64,000 nt of DNA from Bactericera cockerelli (taxonomy: Eukaryota > Arthropoda > Insecta > Hemiptera > Triozidae). Position numbers and translations under genes: made by a program. The stretch's first letter is position 1. The number at the start of each line of letters is the position of its first letter. The stretch covers positions 11,888,092 through 11,952,091 of the forward strand of contig CM044967.1 of NCBI GenBank assembly GCA_024516035.1, given 5' to 3'. This document shows, in pieces, positions 15,101 through 27,615 of the stretch. The notes below the pieces were generated by a model. The model was not told where the DNA came from. It saw only the letters and a list, made by a program, of their open reading frames with translations, and did no database searches.

Positions 15101-16384
15101 CTTTGTTTTTCGATCATATTTCTCTCAGTCCATTGACTCCAGGAAATAGAAGAGGTTGGGGGATGCTCAGACAAAACAATATAGAACCACATCCTATATG
15201 GGGGCTTGAAAAATACCCACTGCCTGCATTTCGATGATAAATTTTGTATATTTTTACCCGTTCTTTTTTTCTCCACAGACATTGTTGAAATAGAAAAATT
15301 GTACTTTTTTTTCAACGTTTGTTGTGGCGAAAACCACGAGGTAGTTGCTGGTGAAGTAATGCTCATCCAATTTGGAAACGTCCATTCATTGAACAAGTAT
15401 TGTTTCTGATTGAAAAGCATTTATTAGTTCTTTTAACTATAAAAAGACCAGCCTTAAAGCTGGTCGAACTCGTCAGAATAAATAAAATAATAACTACTAA
15501 TGCTTCTTACTGTTTCCGCTTTGTTCTTATCACTGGAAATAAAAAACATAATTTCACTTAGAAGAAGTACATCTCTCATCTTCTTCCATATTACACGGAC
15601 ATACAAACACAATATTTCTCTTTCTGTCTCTGTCCTGATGGAAAGATAGCTAGAGTACCGTGGACACATACGAATAGAGTGAGTGTACACTTAATTCAAA
15701 AAGGCAAGGCTAGGGAGCAGTGAGTTCCCAGCTAGGACGTAGGACGTAGGTGGTGTGGAGACCCATTGGGAGACTATCAACCATCTCAAGACCCAAGATC
15801 ATATCTCCTCACGCCAGGCCTCAAACTTCGAGATGTAAAGATTACTCCAAAAACATACAAAGTTTTTTTTCTAACGATTTACTTTTATTATGTTTTCTCA
15901 AATCTCATTATCTTTTTTATTACTTTTGTTCGTCCCAATGTTTTCTTTACGGCATTTCGACCGGCTTCTTCCCCTTCCTCCAATTCAATAATATAGACCA
16001 TCGCTATCTCTGTGCCTTCGGTAATAAATAAAAATATTTATGACCTTATTTATTTGTTTAAAAAAACTAAAATCAATAGAATGTTCCAGTGTCTTGTTTT
16101 CTAAAACACAAGATTCCAAAAAAACAACAGAGTTTAATATTTTAAACAGCCTCATTCTGTTAAAATCCTGGGAGACTATTAAACTTGACCCCCTTCTTGG
16201 TATACTCGTAATTACGATTACCCTCCTGTTAAGTTATGAGTCCCTTTGTCCCTTGTTAAGAATAATTCTATTTTGTGTAAAATTTATTCTGACCATTACT
16301 TTTAACTGACTAAATCTCTAGACGTCACTCCGTCTATTTATCACAGTGCCTTTCAACTTTCTCACTTGGCGGCATCTGTTTTAA

Positions 16385-16565
16385 TTTCCTTTTCCTCTGT
16401 TTCCTCTTCAACCACCTCTTCCTCTGATTCCTCTTCAACCTCCTCTTCCTTTTCATCTGTTTTCTCTCTTCAACCTCCTCTTCCTTTTCCTCTGTTTTCC
16501 TCTTCATTTTCCTCTGTTTCCTCTTCAACCTCCCCTTTTATTTTTCTCAGTTCTTTCACCTTTCT
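16385..16565. repeat. Imperfect TTCCTCTTCAACC-type pyrimidine minisatellite
   Basis: The plus strand is almost pure C/T and is built from repeats of blocks such as CCTCTTCAACC and TTCCTCTGTT with a loose period. The Ser-rich and Lys/Arg/Glu-rich open frames that cross it are by-products of this composition, not genes. Confidence 0.8.
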
Positions 16566-17044
16566 TTCCTCGCAAGTCGTTAAATGAGAAGACTGGTGTG
16601 TTGCCTAAAAAATATATAGCTCACCACAAAGGGTCAGACTTGCTCTCAGGCCATTCCTATTCTCTTATTTTCTTTACGATTACACTGTTTTGTGTCCATC
16701 AAAATTACTTTTGGACATCATGCATACTCTTGAAGAGACACTACAGAGATTTATGTCTTCTCTACAATGGTTTAAGCTTTTTCAGCATGGAATATGAGAG
16801 TTGTTTTCTTCATGATTTATGTTAGAAGGAGGGAAAAATGAGATTTTGTCACCAGCCATTACTTCTACGTTTCCATTTTTTTTTAAATTCACTTTTAACC
16901 CAATTGAAAAGATCAATGAGAACACCCACCTCTTATTCTGATTGAAATTATAAAGATACAAGTAAACAGACGTAAGAAGTTTTACAAAAAATAATCTAGA
17001 AATACATAGATGAAATGATGCTCAAAAGTTCATGCACGTAAAGT

Positions 17045-17170
17045 TAAAAGGAGAAATAGGTAAGAGAAGGAGAGAAAAAGAGAGAGTAAGGAAGAGAGAG
17101 AGAGATGGAGATAAAGGAGAGAGAGAAGTAAGTAGAGAGATTTAGAGGAAGGAGAGAGATAAAGAAGAAC
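17045..17170. repeat. GA-rich purine tract
   Basis: The plus strand is dominated by GAGA, GGAG and AGAG blocks for over 100 bases, an interrupted (GA)n microsatellite. The minus-strand open frame over it is a low-complexity shadow. Confidence 0.75.
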
Positions 17171-20067
17171 AAGCGGAGAAATGTGGATAAAGTAATTTCA
17201 AAAAGTATAAAAAATAACAAATACAAATGTCCTCGGCTTGCCATTTTCATTTTATATTCATTTATGCAGTATTTTAAGCAAGGTATTTTTCATTTCATAC
17301 CCCGAACTTATTTGAAATCTTCTGGAGAAATAGAACAGGATATGATTACCAAGGAAATATATTCAGAAAGAAAAATACGGTCTTTCCGGCTTATATGCAT
17401 GCTTTTTTCCAACATTAACAGTCAAGGTCACCAGTATGGAACAACCCCTCTGTGTGCTCTTCTTGTAAAAAAAAAAAAAATAGTGAAGGGAGCACATCCA
17501 CTGATGCAGAGGAGAAAAAACAGATCTTAGCTATCTTAGGACTGCTAAATAAAACTGGGAAAAGTAATGGATAATTGGCGCTAAAACTGATATTTTAAAT
17601 TACCAAAAAACATACATATTTGACATATGCGTGAACTAGGTAAATAAGTTTCTTAAGAAAAATATAATATTTTTGAGCTCTAGAATAAGGACTCAAGTTT
17701 CACCAACATCAGCAAATGTAATATAATTCCGTGCTTCACGATTCAAGGAAGTAATAGTCAGCAAAATAATAGGATGCTATTTTGCCAGGATACATACCGG
17801 TTGCGGCGTCAGCTGTTTTCAGTTACTGTTTATCCATCATTTCTGCCGTCGAAATATATACTTAGCGCACATATTCGTACTGTTTGTCAGGACACATTGT
17901 TTCCCATTGTCTTGAAAAATAAGAGCGAGAACGAGGAATGTAAATATACTTGAAAATATTCAGTCAATACATAAAACTAGGCATACTTATAAATATTGCA
18001 GTGATAAAAATAATAGGTAACTATTGAGTTGTTTTAATATCATTGATCCTGAAATTTTGTCATTTCATTGTATAAATTATATCACCTTTTCTAAACAGGT
18101 TCAATACATATTAATTTGTTGAAACCAAATTAACATATTAATTTTGACAGAGAGAGATAGATGGTTAGGTGGTATTGCATACGTTTCAGTATTGTGTAAG
18201 TACTGTAAGGGACTCACAGACCAACTGCACTGAGAACATTTAACTTTATTTTTTATATAAAAAAAGAATCTCATATACCAACGTTGGGAATCATATCTAC
18301 AAGACGATAATTTAATCAGTACCTATAACGAGTAAAAAATCTCAGACACAACTCTCTATCATCCCTGTAATTTATTTTATAAATGGACCCAAACCCTATA
18401 CTTAGTTTCATAGCAGGTTTCTTCATGAGAAATTATTAACCATACCTCTCTCGATAGTGTGTTCAAGAAAGTATGAGCTCTTTGATAACTTGTTCGGTGA
18501 TCACTTGGACCGAGAAAGATGATTTTAAGAAGGAGTGAAACACTTGAAGAGCATCCTATGGTGTGTTTGTTCTTTCCGTACTTATTCATATTAGATTTGT
18601 GAAGACTGGAGGATCTTTTACTTTAATTCTGAGTTGAGGTGTTCTCCGGGCTAGACAATATGGCCGTGTTTGTGTTAGCTTGAATATTTATGACTTTCAG
18701 AAATTACATCTGAGATAAAGAAGCAAGAACTAAACAATACAGAAACAGACTAGAAGTGATTTACAATTAGAAACATCTTTCCCATGATGTTCGTTTCGCT
18801 TTTAAAAAGATAGGCGGTTTAAAACTATTGGATACAAAAATGTCTATTAGTGAAATCTGAAATGATACTGCCGCTTTTTTAATTATCTCAATAATGATAG
18901 GACTTATTTATGCTGCCTGAATCGGATTAGAGTTTCTTCACTCCATATCTAATGATATCTTAACAGTTACAACTGTGATGCTCAATGGAATGGAGAGTGC
19001 TCATAAAAGATATATTTAAACTTCTGTTGAAGTTATTACAGAAGCCTCATCATCCTTTTCACAACAAGAAGGAACTTGTTAAATTATAGAAAAATAATTT
19101 GATAGAAATTACAATACTTATGAAAACTACAGTAGTCAGGCTTGATAATTGATTTCGTCTGGGTCCAGGTACCTTTTGAAACACAACAGCCTACTAATAA
19201 CTACCCTTTGGTACCAAACTGGTAGTGGAAGCATAACCATGTTATTTTCTATTAAAATTATTCTTTTCCAACAATTCATCGTATGAAAAGGTGTGAAAAG
19301 GAATCTAAATGTGGTTAGACGAAAATTACCAGTAGGCGTGAATAATTGTTACTAGGAGCACGTCGCTGCTTCCTTTCTGAAGAAATATAATGTTGGTGAG
19401 AAAATCAAACGACTCCCAAATACCTGGATACAATCAACATACCCTTAAAAGAGAAAATTCAACGACTATTTTAAGGGCTGTGTTCCGTGCTACATAGGTG
19501 TGTAAAACAACTGAAGTTGGGAAGAATAATATATCGAGGTCAAATGAGCCAATCTTATCCAGAAATGAAAAAGTCTTAATCTAAAAGAGGAAAGAACCAA
19601 TATTTTCTATGTCAACTTGGAAGTTTAGATTCCCCACATTAGACAAAGAAAGTAAAACATCTTTTGTATTCTAAAACCATAGTTAAAACTAAGTCCATGG
19701 TACACTGGTGTAGAATATTAGAGAAGGGAAATTTTCTGCATTGTTTCGAGATAAAGGAAAACTCAATTCTTTCTCTGCAGTCTATACCTAGTTAACAGGA
19801 AAAGGAAAATGCTCAAGATTGTACAATTAGATTAAAATTATCCTGCTTCCCATGCTTTGTCTTTCTAAGGTGTCTGCTTCTTTGAGAAGGGTAGTGCACC
19901 TATCTCCGTCGTATCTGTATTCAGAGACACAACACCTTATTAAGGTGCCACAGGGAAAAGAATTGGAGAATCGTTTAATAATCTGTTCTTTTCTATGTTG
20001 TATAACAGCTTGGGTAGTAATTTGTATGGATGTCTTTAATCATTATAACACCTATTTTGGGAAAACC

Positions 20068-20205
20068 GAGCTCAGTAGCTTGATCGATAAGGCAGGGGAC
20101 TTGTAACCTGGAGGTCGGTGGTTCAAGTCCCGGTTTCAACGTCCATTTAGTAAAACGAGTTTGAGTAGTTGTGATATCATGAGAGTGATTAACACAAGAA
20201 TGATA
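20068..20205 (+). repeat. tRNA-Thr-like SINE, copy 1
   Basis: The head has an A-box-like TAGCTTGATCGATAAGG, an anticodon-loop-like CTTGTAA (TGT, threonine type) and a B-box GGTTCAAGTCC at 20120-20130. The body continues with GAGTAGTTGTGATATCATGA and AAGAATGATAA. The copy at about 48616-48758 shares both the tRNA-like head and this unrelated tail, which is the defining structure of a SINE. The tRNA-Thr origin is inferred from resemblance to the usual CTTGTAA loop and the stretch after it. It is probably transcribed by RNA polymerase III only if the promoter boxes are still active. Confidence 0.7.
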
Positions 20206-20285
20206 ACTTTCTTTCCTTCTACCTTTTGTAGGAATAACTTATGTCAATAACATCGTCATAGAAGTTTCCAAACTAGGTTTGGTTA

Positions 20286-20639
20286 TTAGCGGGTTGTTTC
20301 CATCGCACTCCCTTTGTTCTGGACGTCTGCTGTGGACATAATCCGGCTTGCAATCCCATCTTTCACCCACAAGAACGCCTCAACTGCCAAAAGTTGACAC
20401 GGGTATCTGAATACAATACCTTCGCAGTTGAAATATTTCATAATACCTGTTTCTATTAAAACTGATACGCCATACAATATGATCTGGGGATGTGGGCGCA
20501 CTGTAACACAATACATTCGGGTATGTTGAGGACAAGTATGAAGAGTCTGTTCAATACCACCAATAAGCAAGATCTTGGGGTTAGGGTAATACAGGCATTG
20601 AACCAGCCAGCGTGAAATGTTGACATGTATGGTGTACAC
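20286..20639 (-). other. 117-codon open frame, unrecognised, possible coding relic
   Basis: This minus-strand frame runs 117 codons without a stop and is less AT-rich than its surroundings. The deduced peptide has a mixed composition, including a stretch reading KYFNCEGIVFRYPCQLLAVE, rather than low complexity. I recognise no family, and see no signal peptide or membrane segment. It sits directly beside a SINE copy. It may be a fossil of a mobile element protein, an exon of an unseen gene, or chance. Confidence 0.2.
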
Positions 20640-23600
20640 AGCTATAGCTCATGAGAGTTAGGATTACATGTTGGGGATGCGAATAATCCTTTTTATAGGT
20701 GGCTCAAAGATTTTTCATACTTGGAGAATAAAATTTTCTGAATTGTTCTAAGATTAAAAACACACAAATTACTCCATACAAAAACTCATAAATACAAATA
20801 CTTTAAAGATAACTGTATTGCAATATATTTAAATTGATTTTATGCGTGAGTGTGCATGAATCTCTTAGTTTTTCATTAAAACCCATTATTTTTATTATTG
20901 TCAAAAATGGCAAGTACATAATAACGTCTGTTACTGAAGATATTCACAGTTTTATAATTATTCAAATTAATTATCGATTTCAGCTAATGGAAATATTAAA
21001 ATGATTTCGGGGAACAAGCTAATCATTTTCTGCTCTTTTGGCTCTTTCAGACAAAATTTCCAATTGAAAATTCTTTGCTGAAGCCACTTCAGGTTAATTC
21101 ATATCCTGTTTTAGTACAAAGAGACCAAGTCAACGTTAAGATTTAGATCACACCTATCTCTCTCCACGCATAACCTTATCTCGTATTGTTGACTTGAACC
21201 AAAAAACAACAGAAGATCTGAATGGATTTGTTTATCAAGGAACAGAACCACGCGAACTGAACTTAGAATACAGAGAGAGCACAGTGCTGGAATTTAAATT
21301 ACAAGTTTTGTAATTAATCTTAAAATGAATAGGCAAATATAGTTGGAAAACTTAGTTCAACAACTTCTTTAGTTAATTTGTTGTTCCGACTTCCATATAC
21401 TTGCACACAGTTGAATACTTATTTAATATGATATTGAATTGATCCGTTTATTTTTATAAGAATAATTACAGTATATATTATCTAGTTCATCTCCGTGTAA
21501 TCTAAGACTCTCTACTGGGTATATGAAACCTAAGACAATCGGAATAATTGACTGAACTAGTCCCTTCAATCCTCCAGTTTTTATTTATTTAATAATTTCC
21601 CAAAATGAACCACCAACGACCCCACGCCACTACAGAATACCAAGTCTATTTAAGAAGTCATTGAGCCAAAGACCGCCTCACAGGCTAAGAAATCAATGAG
21701 ATGTAGGACCGGAAGAGACATAAGGATGTGTGTTTATTGGCTTGGCTCTGAGTGTATACCCGGTGATTTCCTTGGAGGTGATTCAAGCTTTGGTTACTGC
21801 CACGAGCAGTTGTGAAGTCTGTACAATGAGATCTTTAGGTATTATTGTTGAGAAAATTGAATCCTAGTTCCTATCGGCTACAAAATTTTGTTCATTGGAC
21901 GGTGCTATGTGAAAGTTAATATTGGTTCTGTTACTGTTACAGTCATGTGATTTGTAAGTATTGGTGGCATAGTTTTTTTTATTTTTTATTATTACTTCTT
22001 GTTCAAGGTGTATTTTTATTATTATTAATATTTTTAATATCCTAGAAGGCAATGATGTTGTGAATTGCAGTTGATGAACATATTTTTGGTGGATGTGCTT
22101 TTTTTTTCCTTCCCTGAATTAGAGCATGTGCTTTTTTATCTCTACATTCTGCACCCTCAATAGAGGTTATGAGGTAACAGGGGAGAAAAAACCAAAACTC
22201 TATCTTCCAACAGGGATTTTATGCACATGCAGTGCAATATGATGAAACAAGGAGCAGCTACGTGGGAAGGTGGTATCTGAGAACGTGCAAGAGAAAAATA
22301 GTCTAGGATGGGAGAAAATCAGATTACACATTTCTCGCCTGGAAAAAAGTAGACAGCATAAAGAGGCGTTGTTTCTGCTTATTTCTAAGAAAACTAGGCT
22401 ATTGAGAAGATCCTGTAGCAAAACATGGGGAAGAGTATATCAGCACGAAGAAGTGTTAAGTCTGCAAAGTGTATTTTTACAGAAGAAAATATACCAGATC
22501 ATGTGTTGAGAATAAATTTCGAAATGTATCATATTCTGCCTCCACATACATGTGCTCACAATGCATCATATGCCTTACAGCTCCACCAGGAAAAATAAAC
22601 CAAAGGATGGAGGCGAAATAAACGCTTTTGAGGTTTTATTATTCTCGGGTTTCAGGAAATGAGAGAGAATTACAGTGTTGGGTGGTAGAGAGAGTAATAT
22701 AGAGGGAGAATTGAGAGAAAGGAGGAAGAGAGAGACGAAACACAAATCTGGGGAAATCAGAAAGTAGCAAGAAGTAGAGAACGTCTAATTTATCTCGCCA
22801 AGAAAGAGGTGGCAACCAATCCTTTGAGACCGAAAGGTTATAAAGCAGCAAGTACATTAGGTAAATACATTTGCATGTGGAGAAAATAGAGGTGAGTGGA
22901 TATGTGCGAGGAAATCTTACTTCTCTTTTTGCGAAAATAAGGAAAAATCCTTTTCTTGAAAGCTTTCTATGTTCTGCAAGATCTTGTGGACATGCTTGTG
23001 CGTTGACTAGCACAATAATGTGGGTTTACAATTCTGTTTCGATGGCCTACTAACTTTGTTGAATAAGTGTACAGTGTTCTTTAACTATAATTTTGGTCTG
23101 TCAATGTAAGAATAAGTATGCTCGATATTGACGCACATAAGTACTATGGATTGTCTTAAAATACTTGAAATTCATTCGAATGACAATCACTCTTGAGTTT
23201 GAAATAAACTCTGAATGGTTGGATCTCTTAGTATTCTCTACTCTAAATAAAATTAATGTGTTAGATTCCAATAGTGTTGTAGATTCGAAATAAAATCAAA
23301 GTGTTCAACAGGTAAAAAAATACAAACTAATGAAGTGCCGTATTATGGTTGGAAAGAACCATCAATTTAATTACCTACATAAATAATATAGGAAACAACG
23401 AAATACATTATAGGAACATTAGTTACCTTGGGTACAAGTGGTGCATCCCATTTCTGTGGTGTTGTGTATTAAAACATTTTCGAGATTCATTTAATTTTAC
23501 TTGGTCAAGAAAAACGAGGTTTTGAAACATAGGTTCATTAGTGGAGGCTTCTTGAAAACCATCTATCAACTCCAAGAAATAAACAAACATACAATGATTT

Positions 23601-26600
23601 ATTGTTTTTAATGACCTTTGGACATCTTTGTTTTTCGTATCTAGGGTAAGTGCAGAATTGAAAGGCACATTTGAATGTCCTAGCAAGACAGAGTTTTCTA
23701 GTTAGGCCTTTAATAAGATCTACGTTGATAACATGAAACTTTGGTACCTACTACAATTACTACATCATTGAATTACACCTAGTGTAAGAAGTTACTTATG
23801 AGGGTACTTGCTCGTATTAGGGACCGGGATAGAAAACGGTGAAAAATACCATAATTGTCTTTCAATATGAACTAAAATTACAGCTTAGAATCCAGCACTG
23901 TTAATTCTATAAAATGTATCTCATAATGTTCAAACCGAAATCAATGTTTTCAAGAAAAGATCGAAATCTCTGTCTGTGGATACGTTCTTAAAGATTCTCC
24001 TTTAAGATTAGATAGTTAATACATCTTAGATCCCGTAATTATTAATGATTTTAAACCTATAGGTTCTTTCATTTATAATTTTATTAATTTGGATCAGAGA
24101 GGAGAAATTGAGTATTATAAGACCAATATCCTAAACGGATGGAATAGTTCATGCATTTGCACATGTAATTATTTAAGTACTAGTCGTTATCTCATAATTC
24201 GCAACGGAAATACATTTAGAATACCTTTATGAGAAAATATAGAGCTATTCTACTGGTGGGTATTTCAATTCATTCGCCAAGTTGCACATTATTAGATACA
24301 CAAATTTAGAGAACGGCATAGTTTGAAGTACCATTTCATGTAGATTCGTGTCGAAGTGAGTATTCGCTCAGCAAATTGATATAACTATTAGTTATGAGTT
24401 TAATTCTTCATTTCTCACTTTTTATAATAATAATAAGCCACGGTAAAGGGTTTATTAACGGAGCTAGTCCTTTTATTTACAAATGTTCAATAATAAAAAC
24501 AAATAAAATTTTAGGATATATCACAGTGGTCTTCGGTAATACACTTAGGTAATACATTTTTAATTTTTTTACCCGTGTTCTCATTATATTTCAGTTTCAT
24601 ACAATTCTCATTTCACAAAATTCTCACTTTATACGCCATGTTCGATTGCAAGGAACACTAGCTGGAGACATAGGAGACGTCCTCGCAGGGGACAAGACAC
24701 CCAGGGGCCGTGGGCGAGAGGAAGATGGGTTCTTTTGCGAGACATTCCTGTGCTGAAATATGAGTCCTCCAATATGGAGTAGCCTTAGAGTTAAAAACAG
24801 GTAGAGATGCTATTAACAGATAATAGTATTATAGTAATAGTAGTATATTTACTTTAGACTGTCGGCTCGAGACATCAGGGATTCTTTTAAAGACTAAAAT
24901 AGAGCTTTTACAATTATACGGTATTAATAGCTTTGGCATACTTCCTACACCAAATGAACGCATTATAATAATAATTTTACTGATTTGTAGCATTGTTTTA
25001 CCATTGGGTATTATGATTTATATAATTTTACATAATAGCTAGTACTTAATTTTAATTGAAGTACAAAGTCAATTAAAAAAATTGGGAAAACATTATGGAC
25101 AAACCAAATAGAACAACTTAGAGGAAGGCTTTACCCAACCTGAGTTTACGATTCGAACATTCTTGTCCCTATTGTTTCCCATGGACTCAACTTCATCAAA
25201 ACTGTCAAACTTTTAACGTAATTAATGTAGCTACATAAACATGACTTCAAAATTTTGTTGCCTCAAAAGTACATGTTAAGAAGAGTGCCACTTCCTGTTG
25301 TGTCTACTCATTGGCTACCAGACTACCTTAGTGCGGAGCATGTGGAGTGTAAAGTTTACTTTGTGTGAGGGTAAGCCTAGAATCTTCATTACAACATCAC
25401 GCTCCTCGCTGTGTAGAATGCATGTTTCCAGTTTACACACATACTCTACCATTTGAATAACATTTAAAACGTATAGAAGTACATTATCTACGCTAGGAGT
25501 AGGTGTATTGGATATGAGTAATAGCTAGGATCGTAACGGATTTTATTGCTCAGAGGTAACTTGGTTTTGATCCCAATAGCAAAATTATGATGTTGGGTTT
25601 GACAGGTCTCTTTTGTAAAACCAATAATGTACTTGGCCTTGCAAGTAATGTGACTGGTACTCTAGTATCTACCGACTTAAGAGCATTAAGTAATACTTCA
25701 TTGGCATTATGCTATGGAACAGTATCAAAACGTTAGTTATTTATATTAGGTAGTAAAACGAGACATTTGATACGGCGGAATACCAGAAAGTATAGGTCAT
25801 TTGGATTACTCATGGAATATTAGATTATATTGATTAATGGAAAATTCCTCCAAACTAAGTCTGGCTTTGAGGGAACTTATAATTCTAGGACAAATATGTT
25901 GAACTTTTACTTCATCTCGAAAAATCAGTCATTAAATAACTTCCGAATATAAATATGTTGGAGCTCATATTATTTAAAATTTAAGATAGTAATCAATGTG
26001 TGAAGCCCCATTGCCAGTTCAACAAGAAGAATGTTTCTTTGAAAACCAACATAACGGTTTGGAATCTTACAGAAGTGTTTTAAGGCTTAAAGACATGTAT
26101 GTAAAGAATAGTTGACCTTAGTCTGAGCACGGCGCGATATAGAGAACATACAAGAGAGAAAGGTACACACTGTGTTGCTTTACACCTATACATTATGCAT
26201 TCTTTATATAAATAGAGAGCTTTTTCTAGGAGAAACGCACTTCCACACAAAACATAAACAACAATTACGAGAGAGTCGCTATCATTAAGGCTCTGGTCTA
26301 GTATCTAGCAGGATACAGCGCGGGCTCTATTACACAACATGCTAAGATGAAACAAAAATCTTAATGATGACACAAACTCCGCGAGACCCTTGTAGAACAA
26401 TGGACCATGTTCCAGCTAAATCTTCAACGTGCGGGATTAAACTTTCAATATGTAAATTTGATCAAATATTTATCGTTAACAAGGTGTTTCTTTGAAACCC
26501 ACGACTTGGTTATTGAACTTACTGAATTTCACGTTGGAAATTTTAATGATATTGCTGTCGTGTTAAAGGTTGGCAATGGCTATTTATTGAATCTCGATGT

Positions 26601-27556
26601 TGAGTGTTTTGTCTTCTGTGTAGGAAGGTTGTAAATTAGGACAACACGATAATTGCTGATTGTGAGCCAGACAGAATCCACATCAGAGAGCACGGTGAAC
26701 AAACAAGAGGATCAGAGATATGTTATGATTGCTATCACCAAGTAGATAGGTACATAATATAATCAGAAGTTCTTATTTAATGAGAAGCGTTAGTATTCGT
26801 TACTAAACTTATAGAACACTGAGACGCCATCATAATAATTAAGTACACGCGGAAACAACAGTATTGTAGGCTAAAGTCCAATTTAAGGAAAATGTCTAGG
26901 TTCAAAGGTGCGCTGGTAGGGATTCATTAATGAAAAGCCTATGGGTAACTGTGTAGAAACTCAATTTTACTATTTGTTCTTTTCGAAAATTTAGCTTCTG
27001 GAGAAACAATAAAATGTATGTTATACTTCTTTCATTAGAAGATTGTTTGAAGAAAAAAAAAAAAAACAATTAAAAAAATCGTCATTTGTCTTTCTGTTTC
27101 TTTCTTTTCTCTCTCTGACTTTATTTCTCGATGCTTCAACACTTATGTTTCTATCCTCAACATTATTAATAATATATATAAGATATTTATCACTATTCAA
27201 GAAAAACCTGGTACAATAAAACGTAAATTTCCAGGAAAATTGCGCCGTAAAACGTTGGCTGTGGCAATTTTTCGAAACACAAATTCTGTTTTACGAGTAA
27301 GAATTCGACGACAATTTCGTCTTCTGCATGAGCGCTAATGTGCTGAATGGGTTTGCGAATAATTAAATGTTTTGTGATGAAATATTTCGTGATGCTTAAT
27401 GTTCCGCTGTTGAAAATTATGTTCTTCTCTTTTGCATGAAGAAAACTTGATGAGGTTGGGAAAGTTCACAATGCAAAGCGTTCAATCTGTGTTGGTTTTT
27501 AAGTTCTGTTGCATAATGCTGCTAAACATACGTGATTTCTTGATTAATCCTTAAAA
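20640..27556. other. Gene-poor AT-rich stretch
   Basis: No recognisable gene. It contains a GA-rich patch at about 22660-22740 and scattered AT-rich low complexity. None of the short open frames carries a motif I can name. Confidence 0.55.
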
Positions 27557-27615
27557 GTAAAAATTGGTAGGGAATTTATCATTTCTATAACAATAAATTC
27601 CCTACCAATTTTTAC
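27557..27615. other. Perfect 23-bp inverted repeat with 13-base loop
   Basis: The arms at 27557-27579 and 27593-27615 are exact reverse complements, and the loop is 27580-27592. As RNA this would fold into a fully paired 23-bp hairpin. The perfect pairing and short length fit a MITE tip or a foldback scar better than a typical animal pre-miRNA, which usually has bulges and a longer stem. A small-RNA precursor cannot be excluded. Confidence 0.8.

Larger units (their letters stand above)
9189..20066. other. Gene-poor AT-rich stretch with simple-sequence tracts
   Basis: No gene is recognised. It includes a (GA)n run at 12779-12799, a polypyrimidine repeat at about 16385-16560 and a purine-rich GA tract at about 17045-17170. 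Two overlapping open frames on opposite strands at 14938-15237 (+) and 15037-15420 (-) have no recognisable motifs and cannot both be real. Confidence 0.55.

Noticed and set aside
15037..15420. Minus-strand 127-codon frame
   Set aside because: It overlaps a plus-strand frame of similar quality, and neither has a recognisable motif.
16334..16587. Lys/Arg/Glu-rich and Ser-rich open frames on the two strands
   Set aside because: Both are products of a pyrimidine minisatellite.
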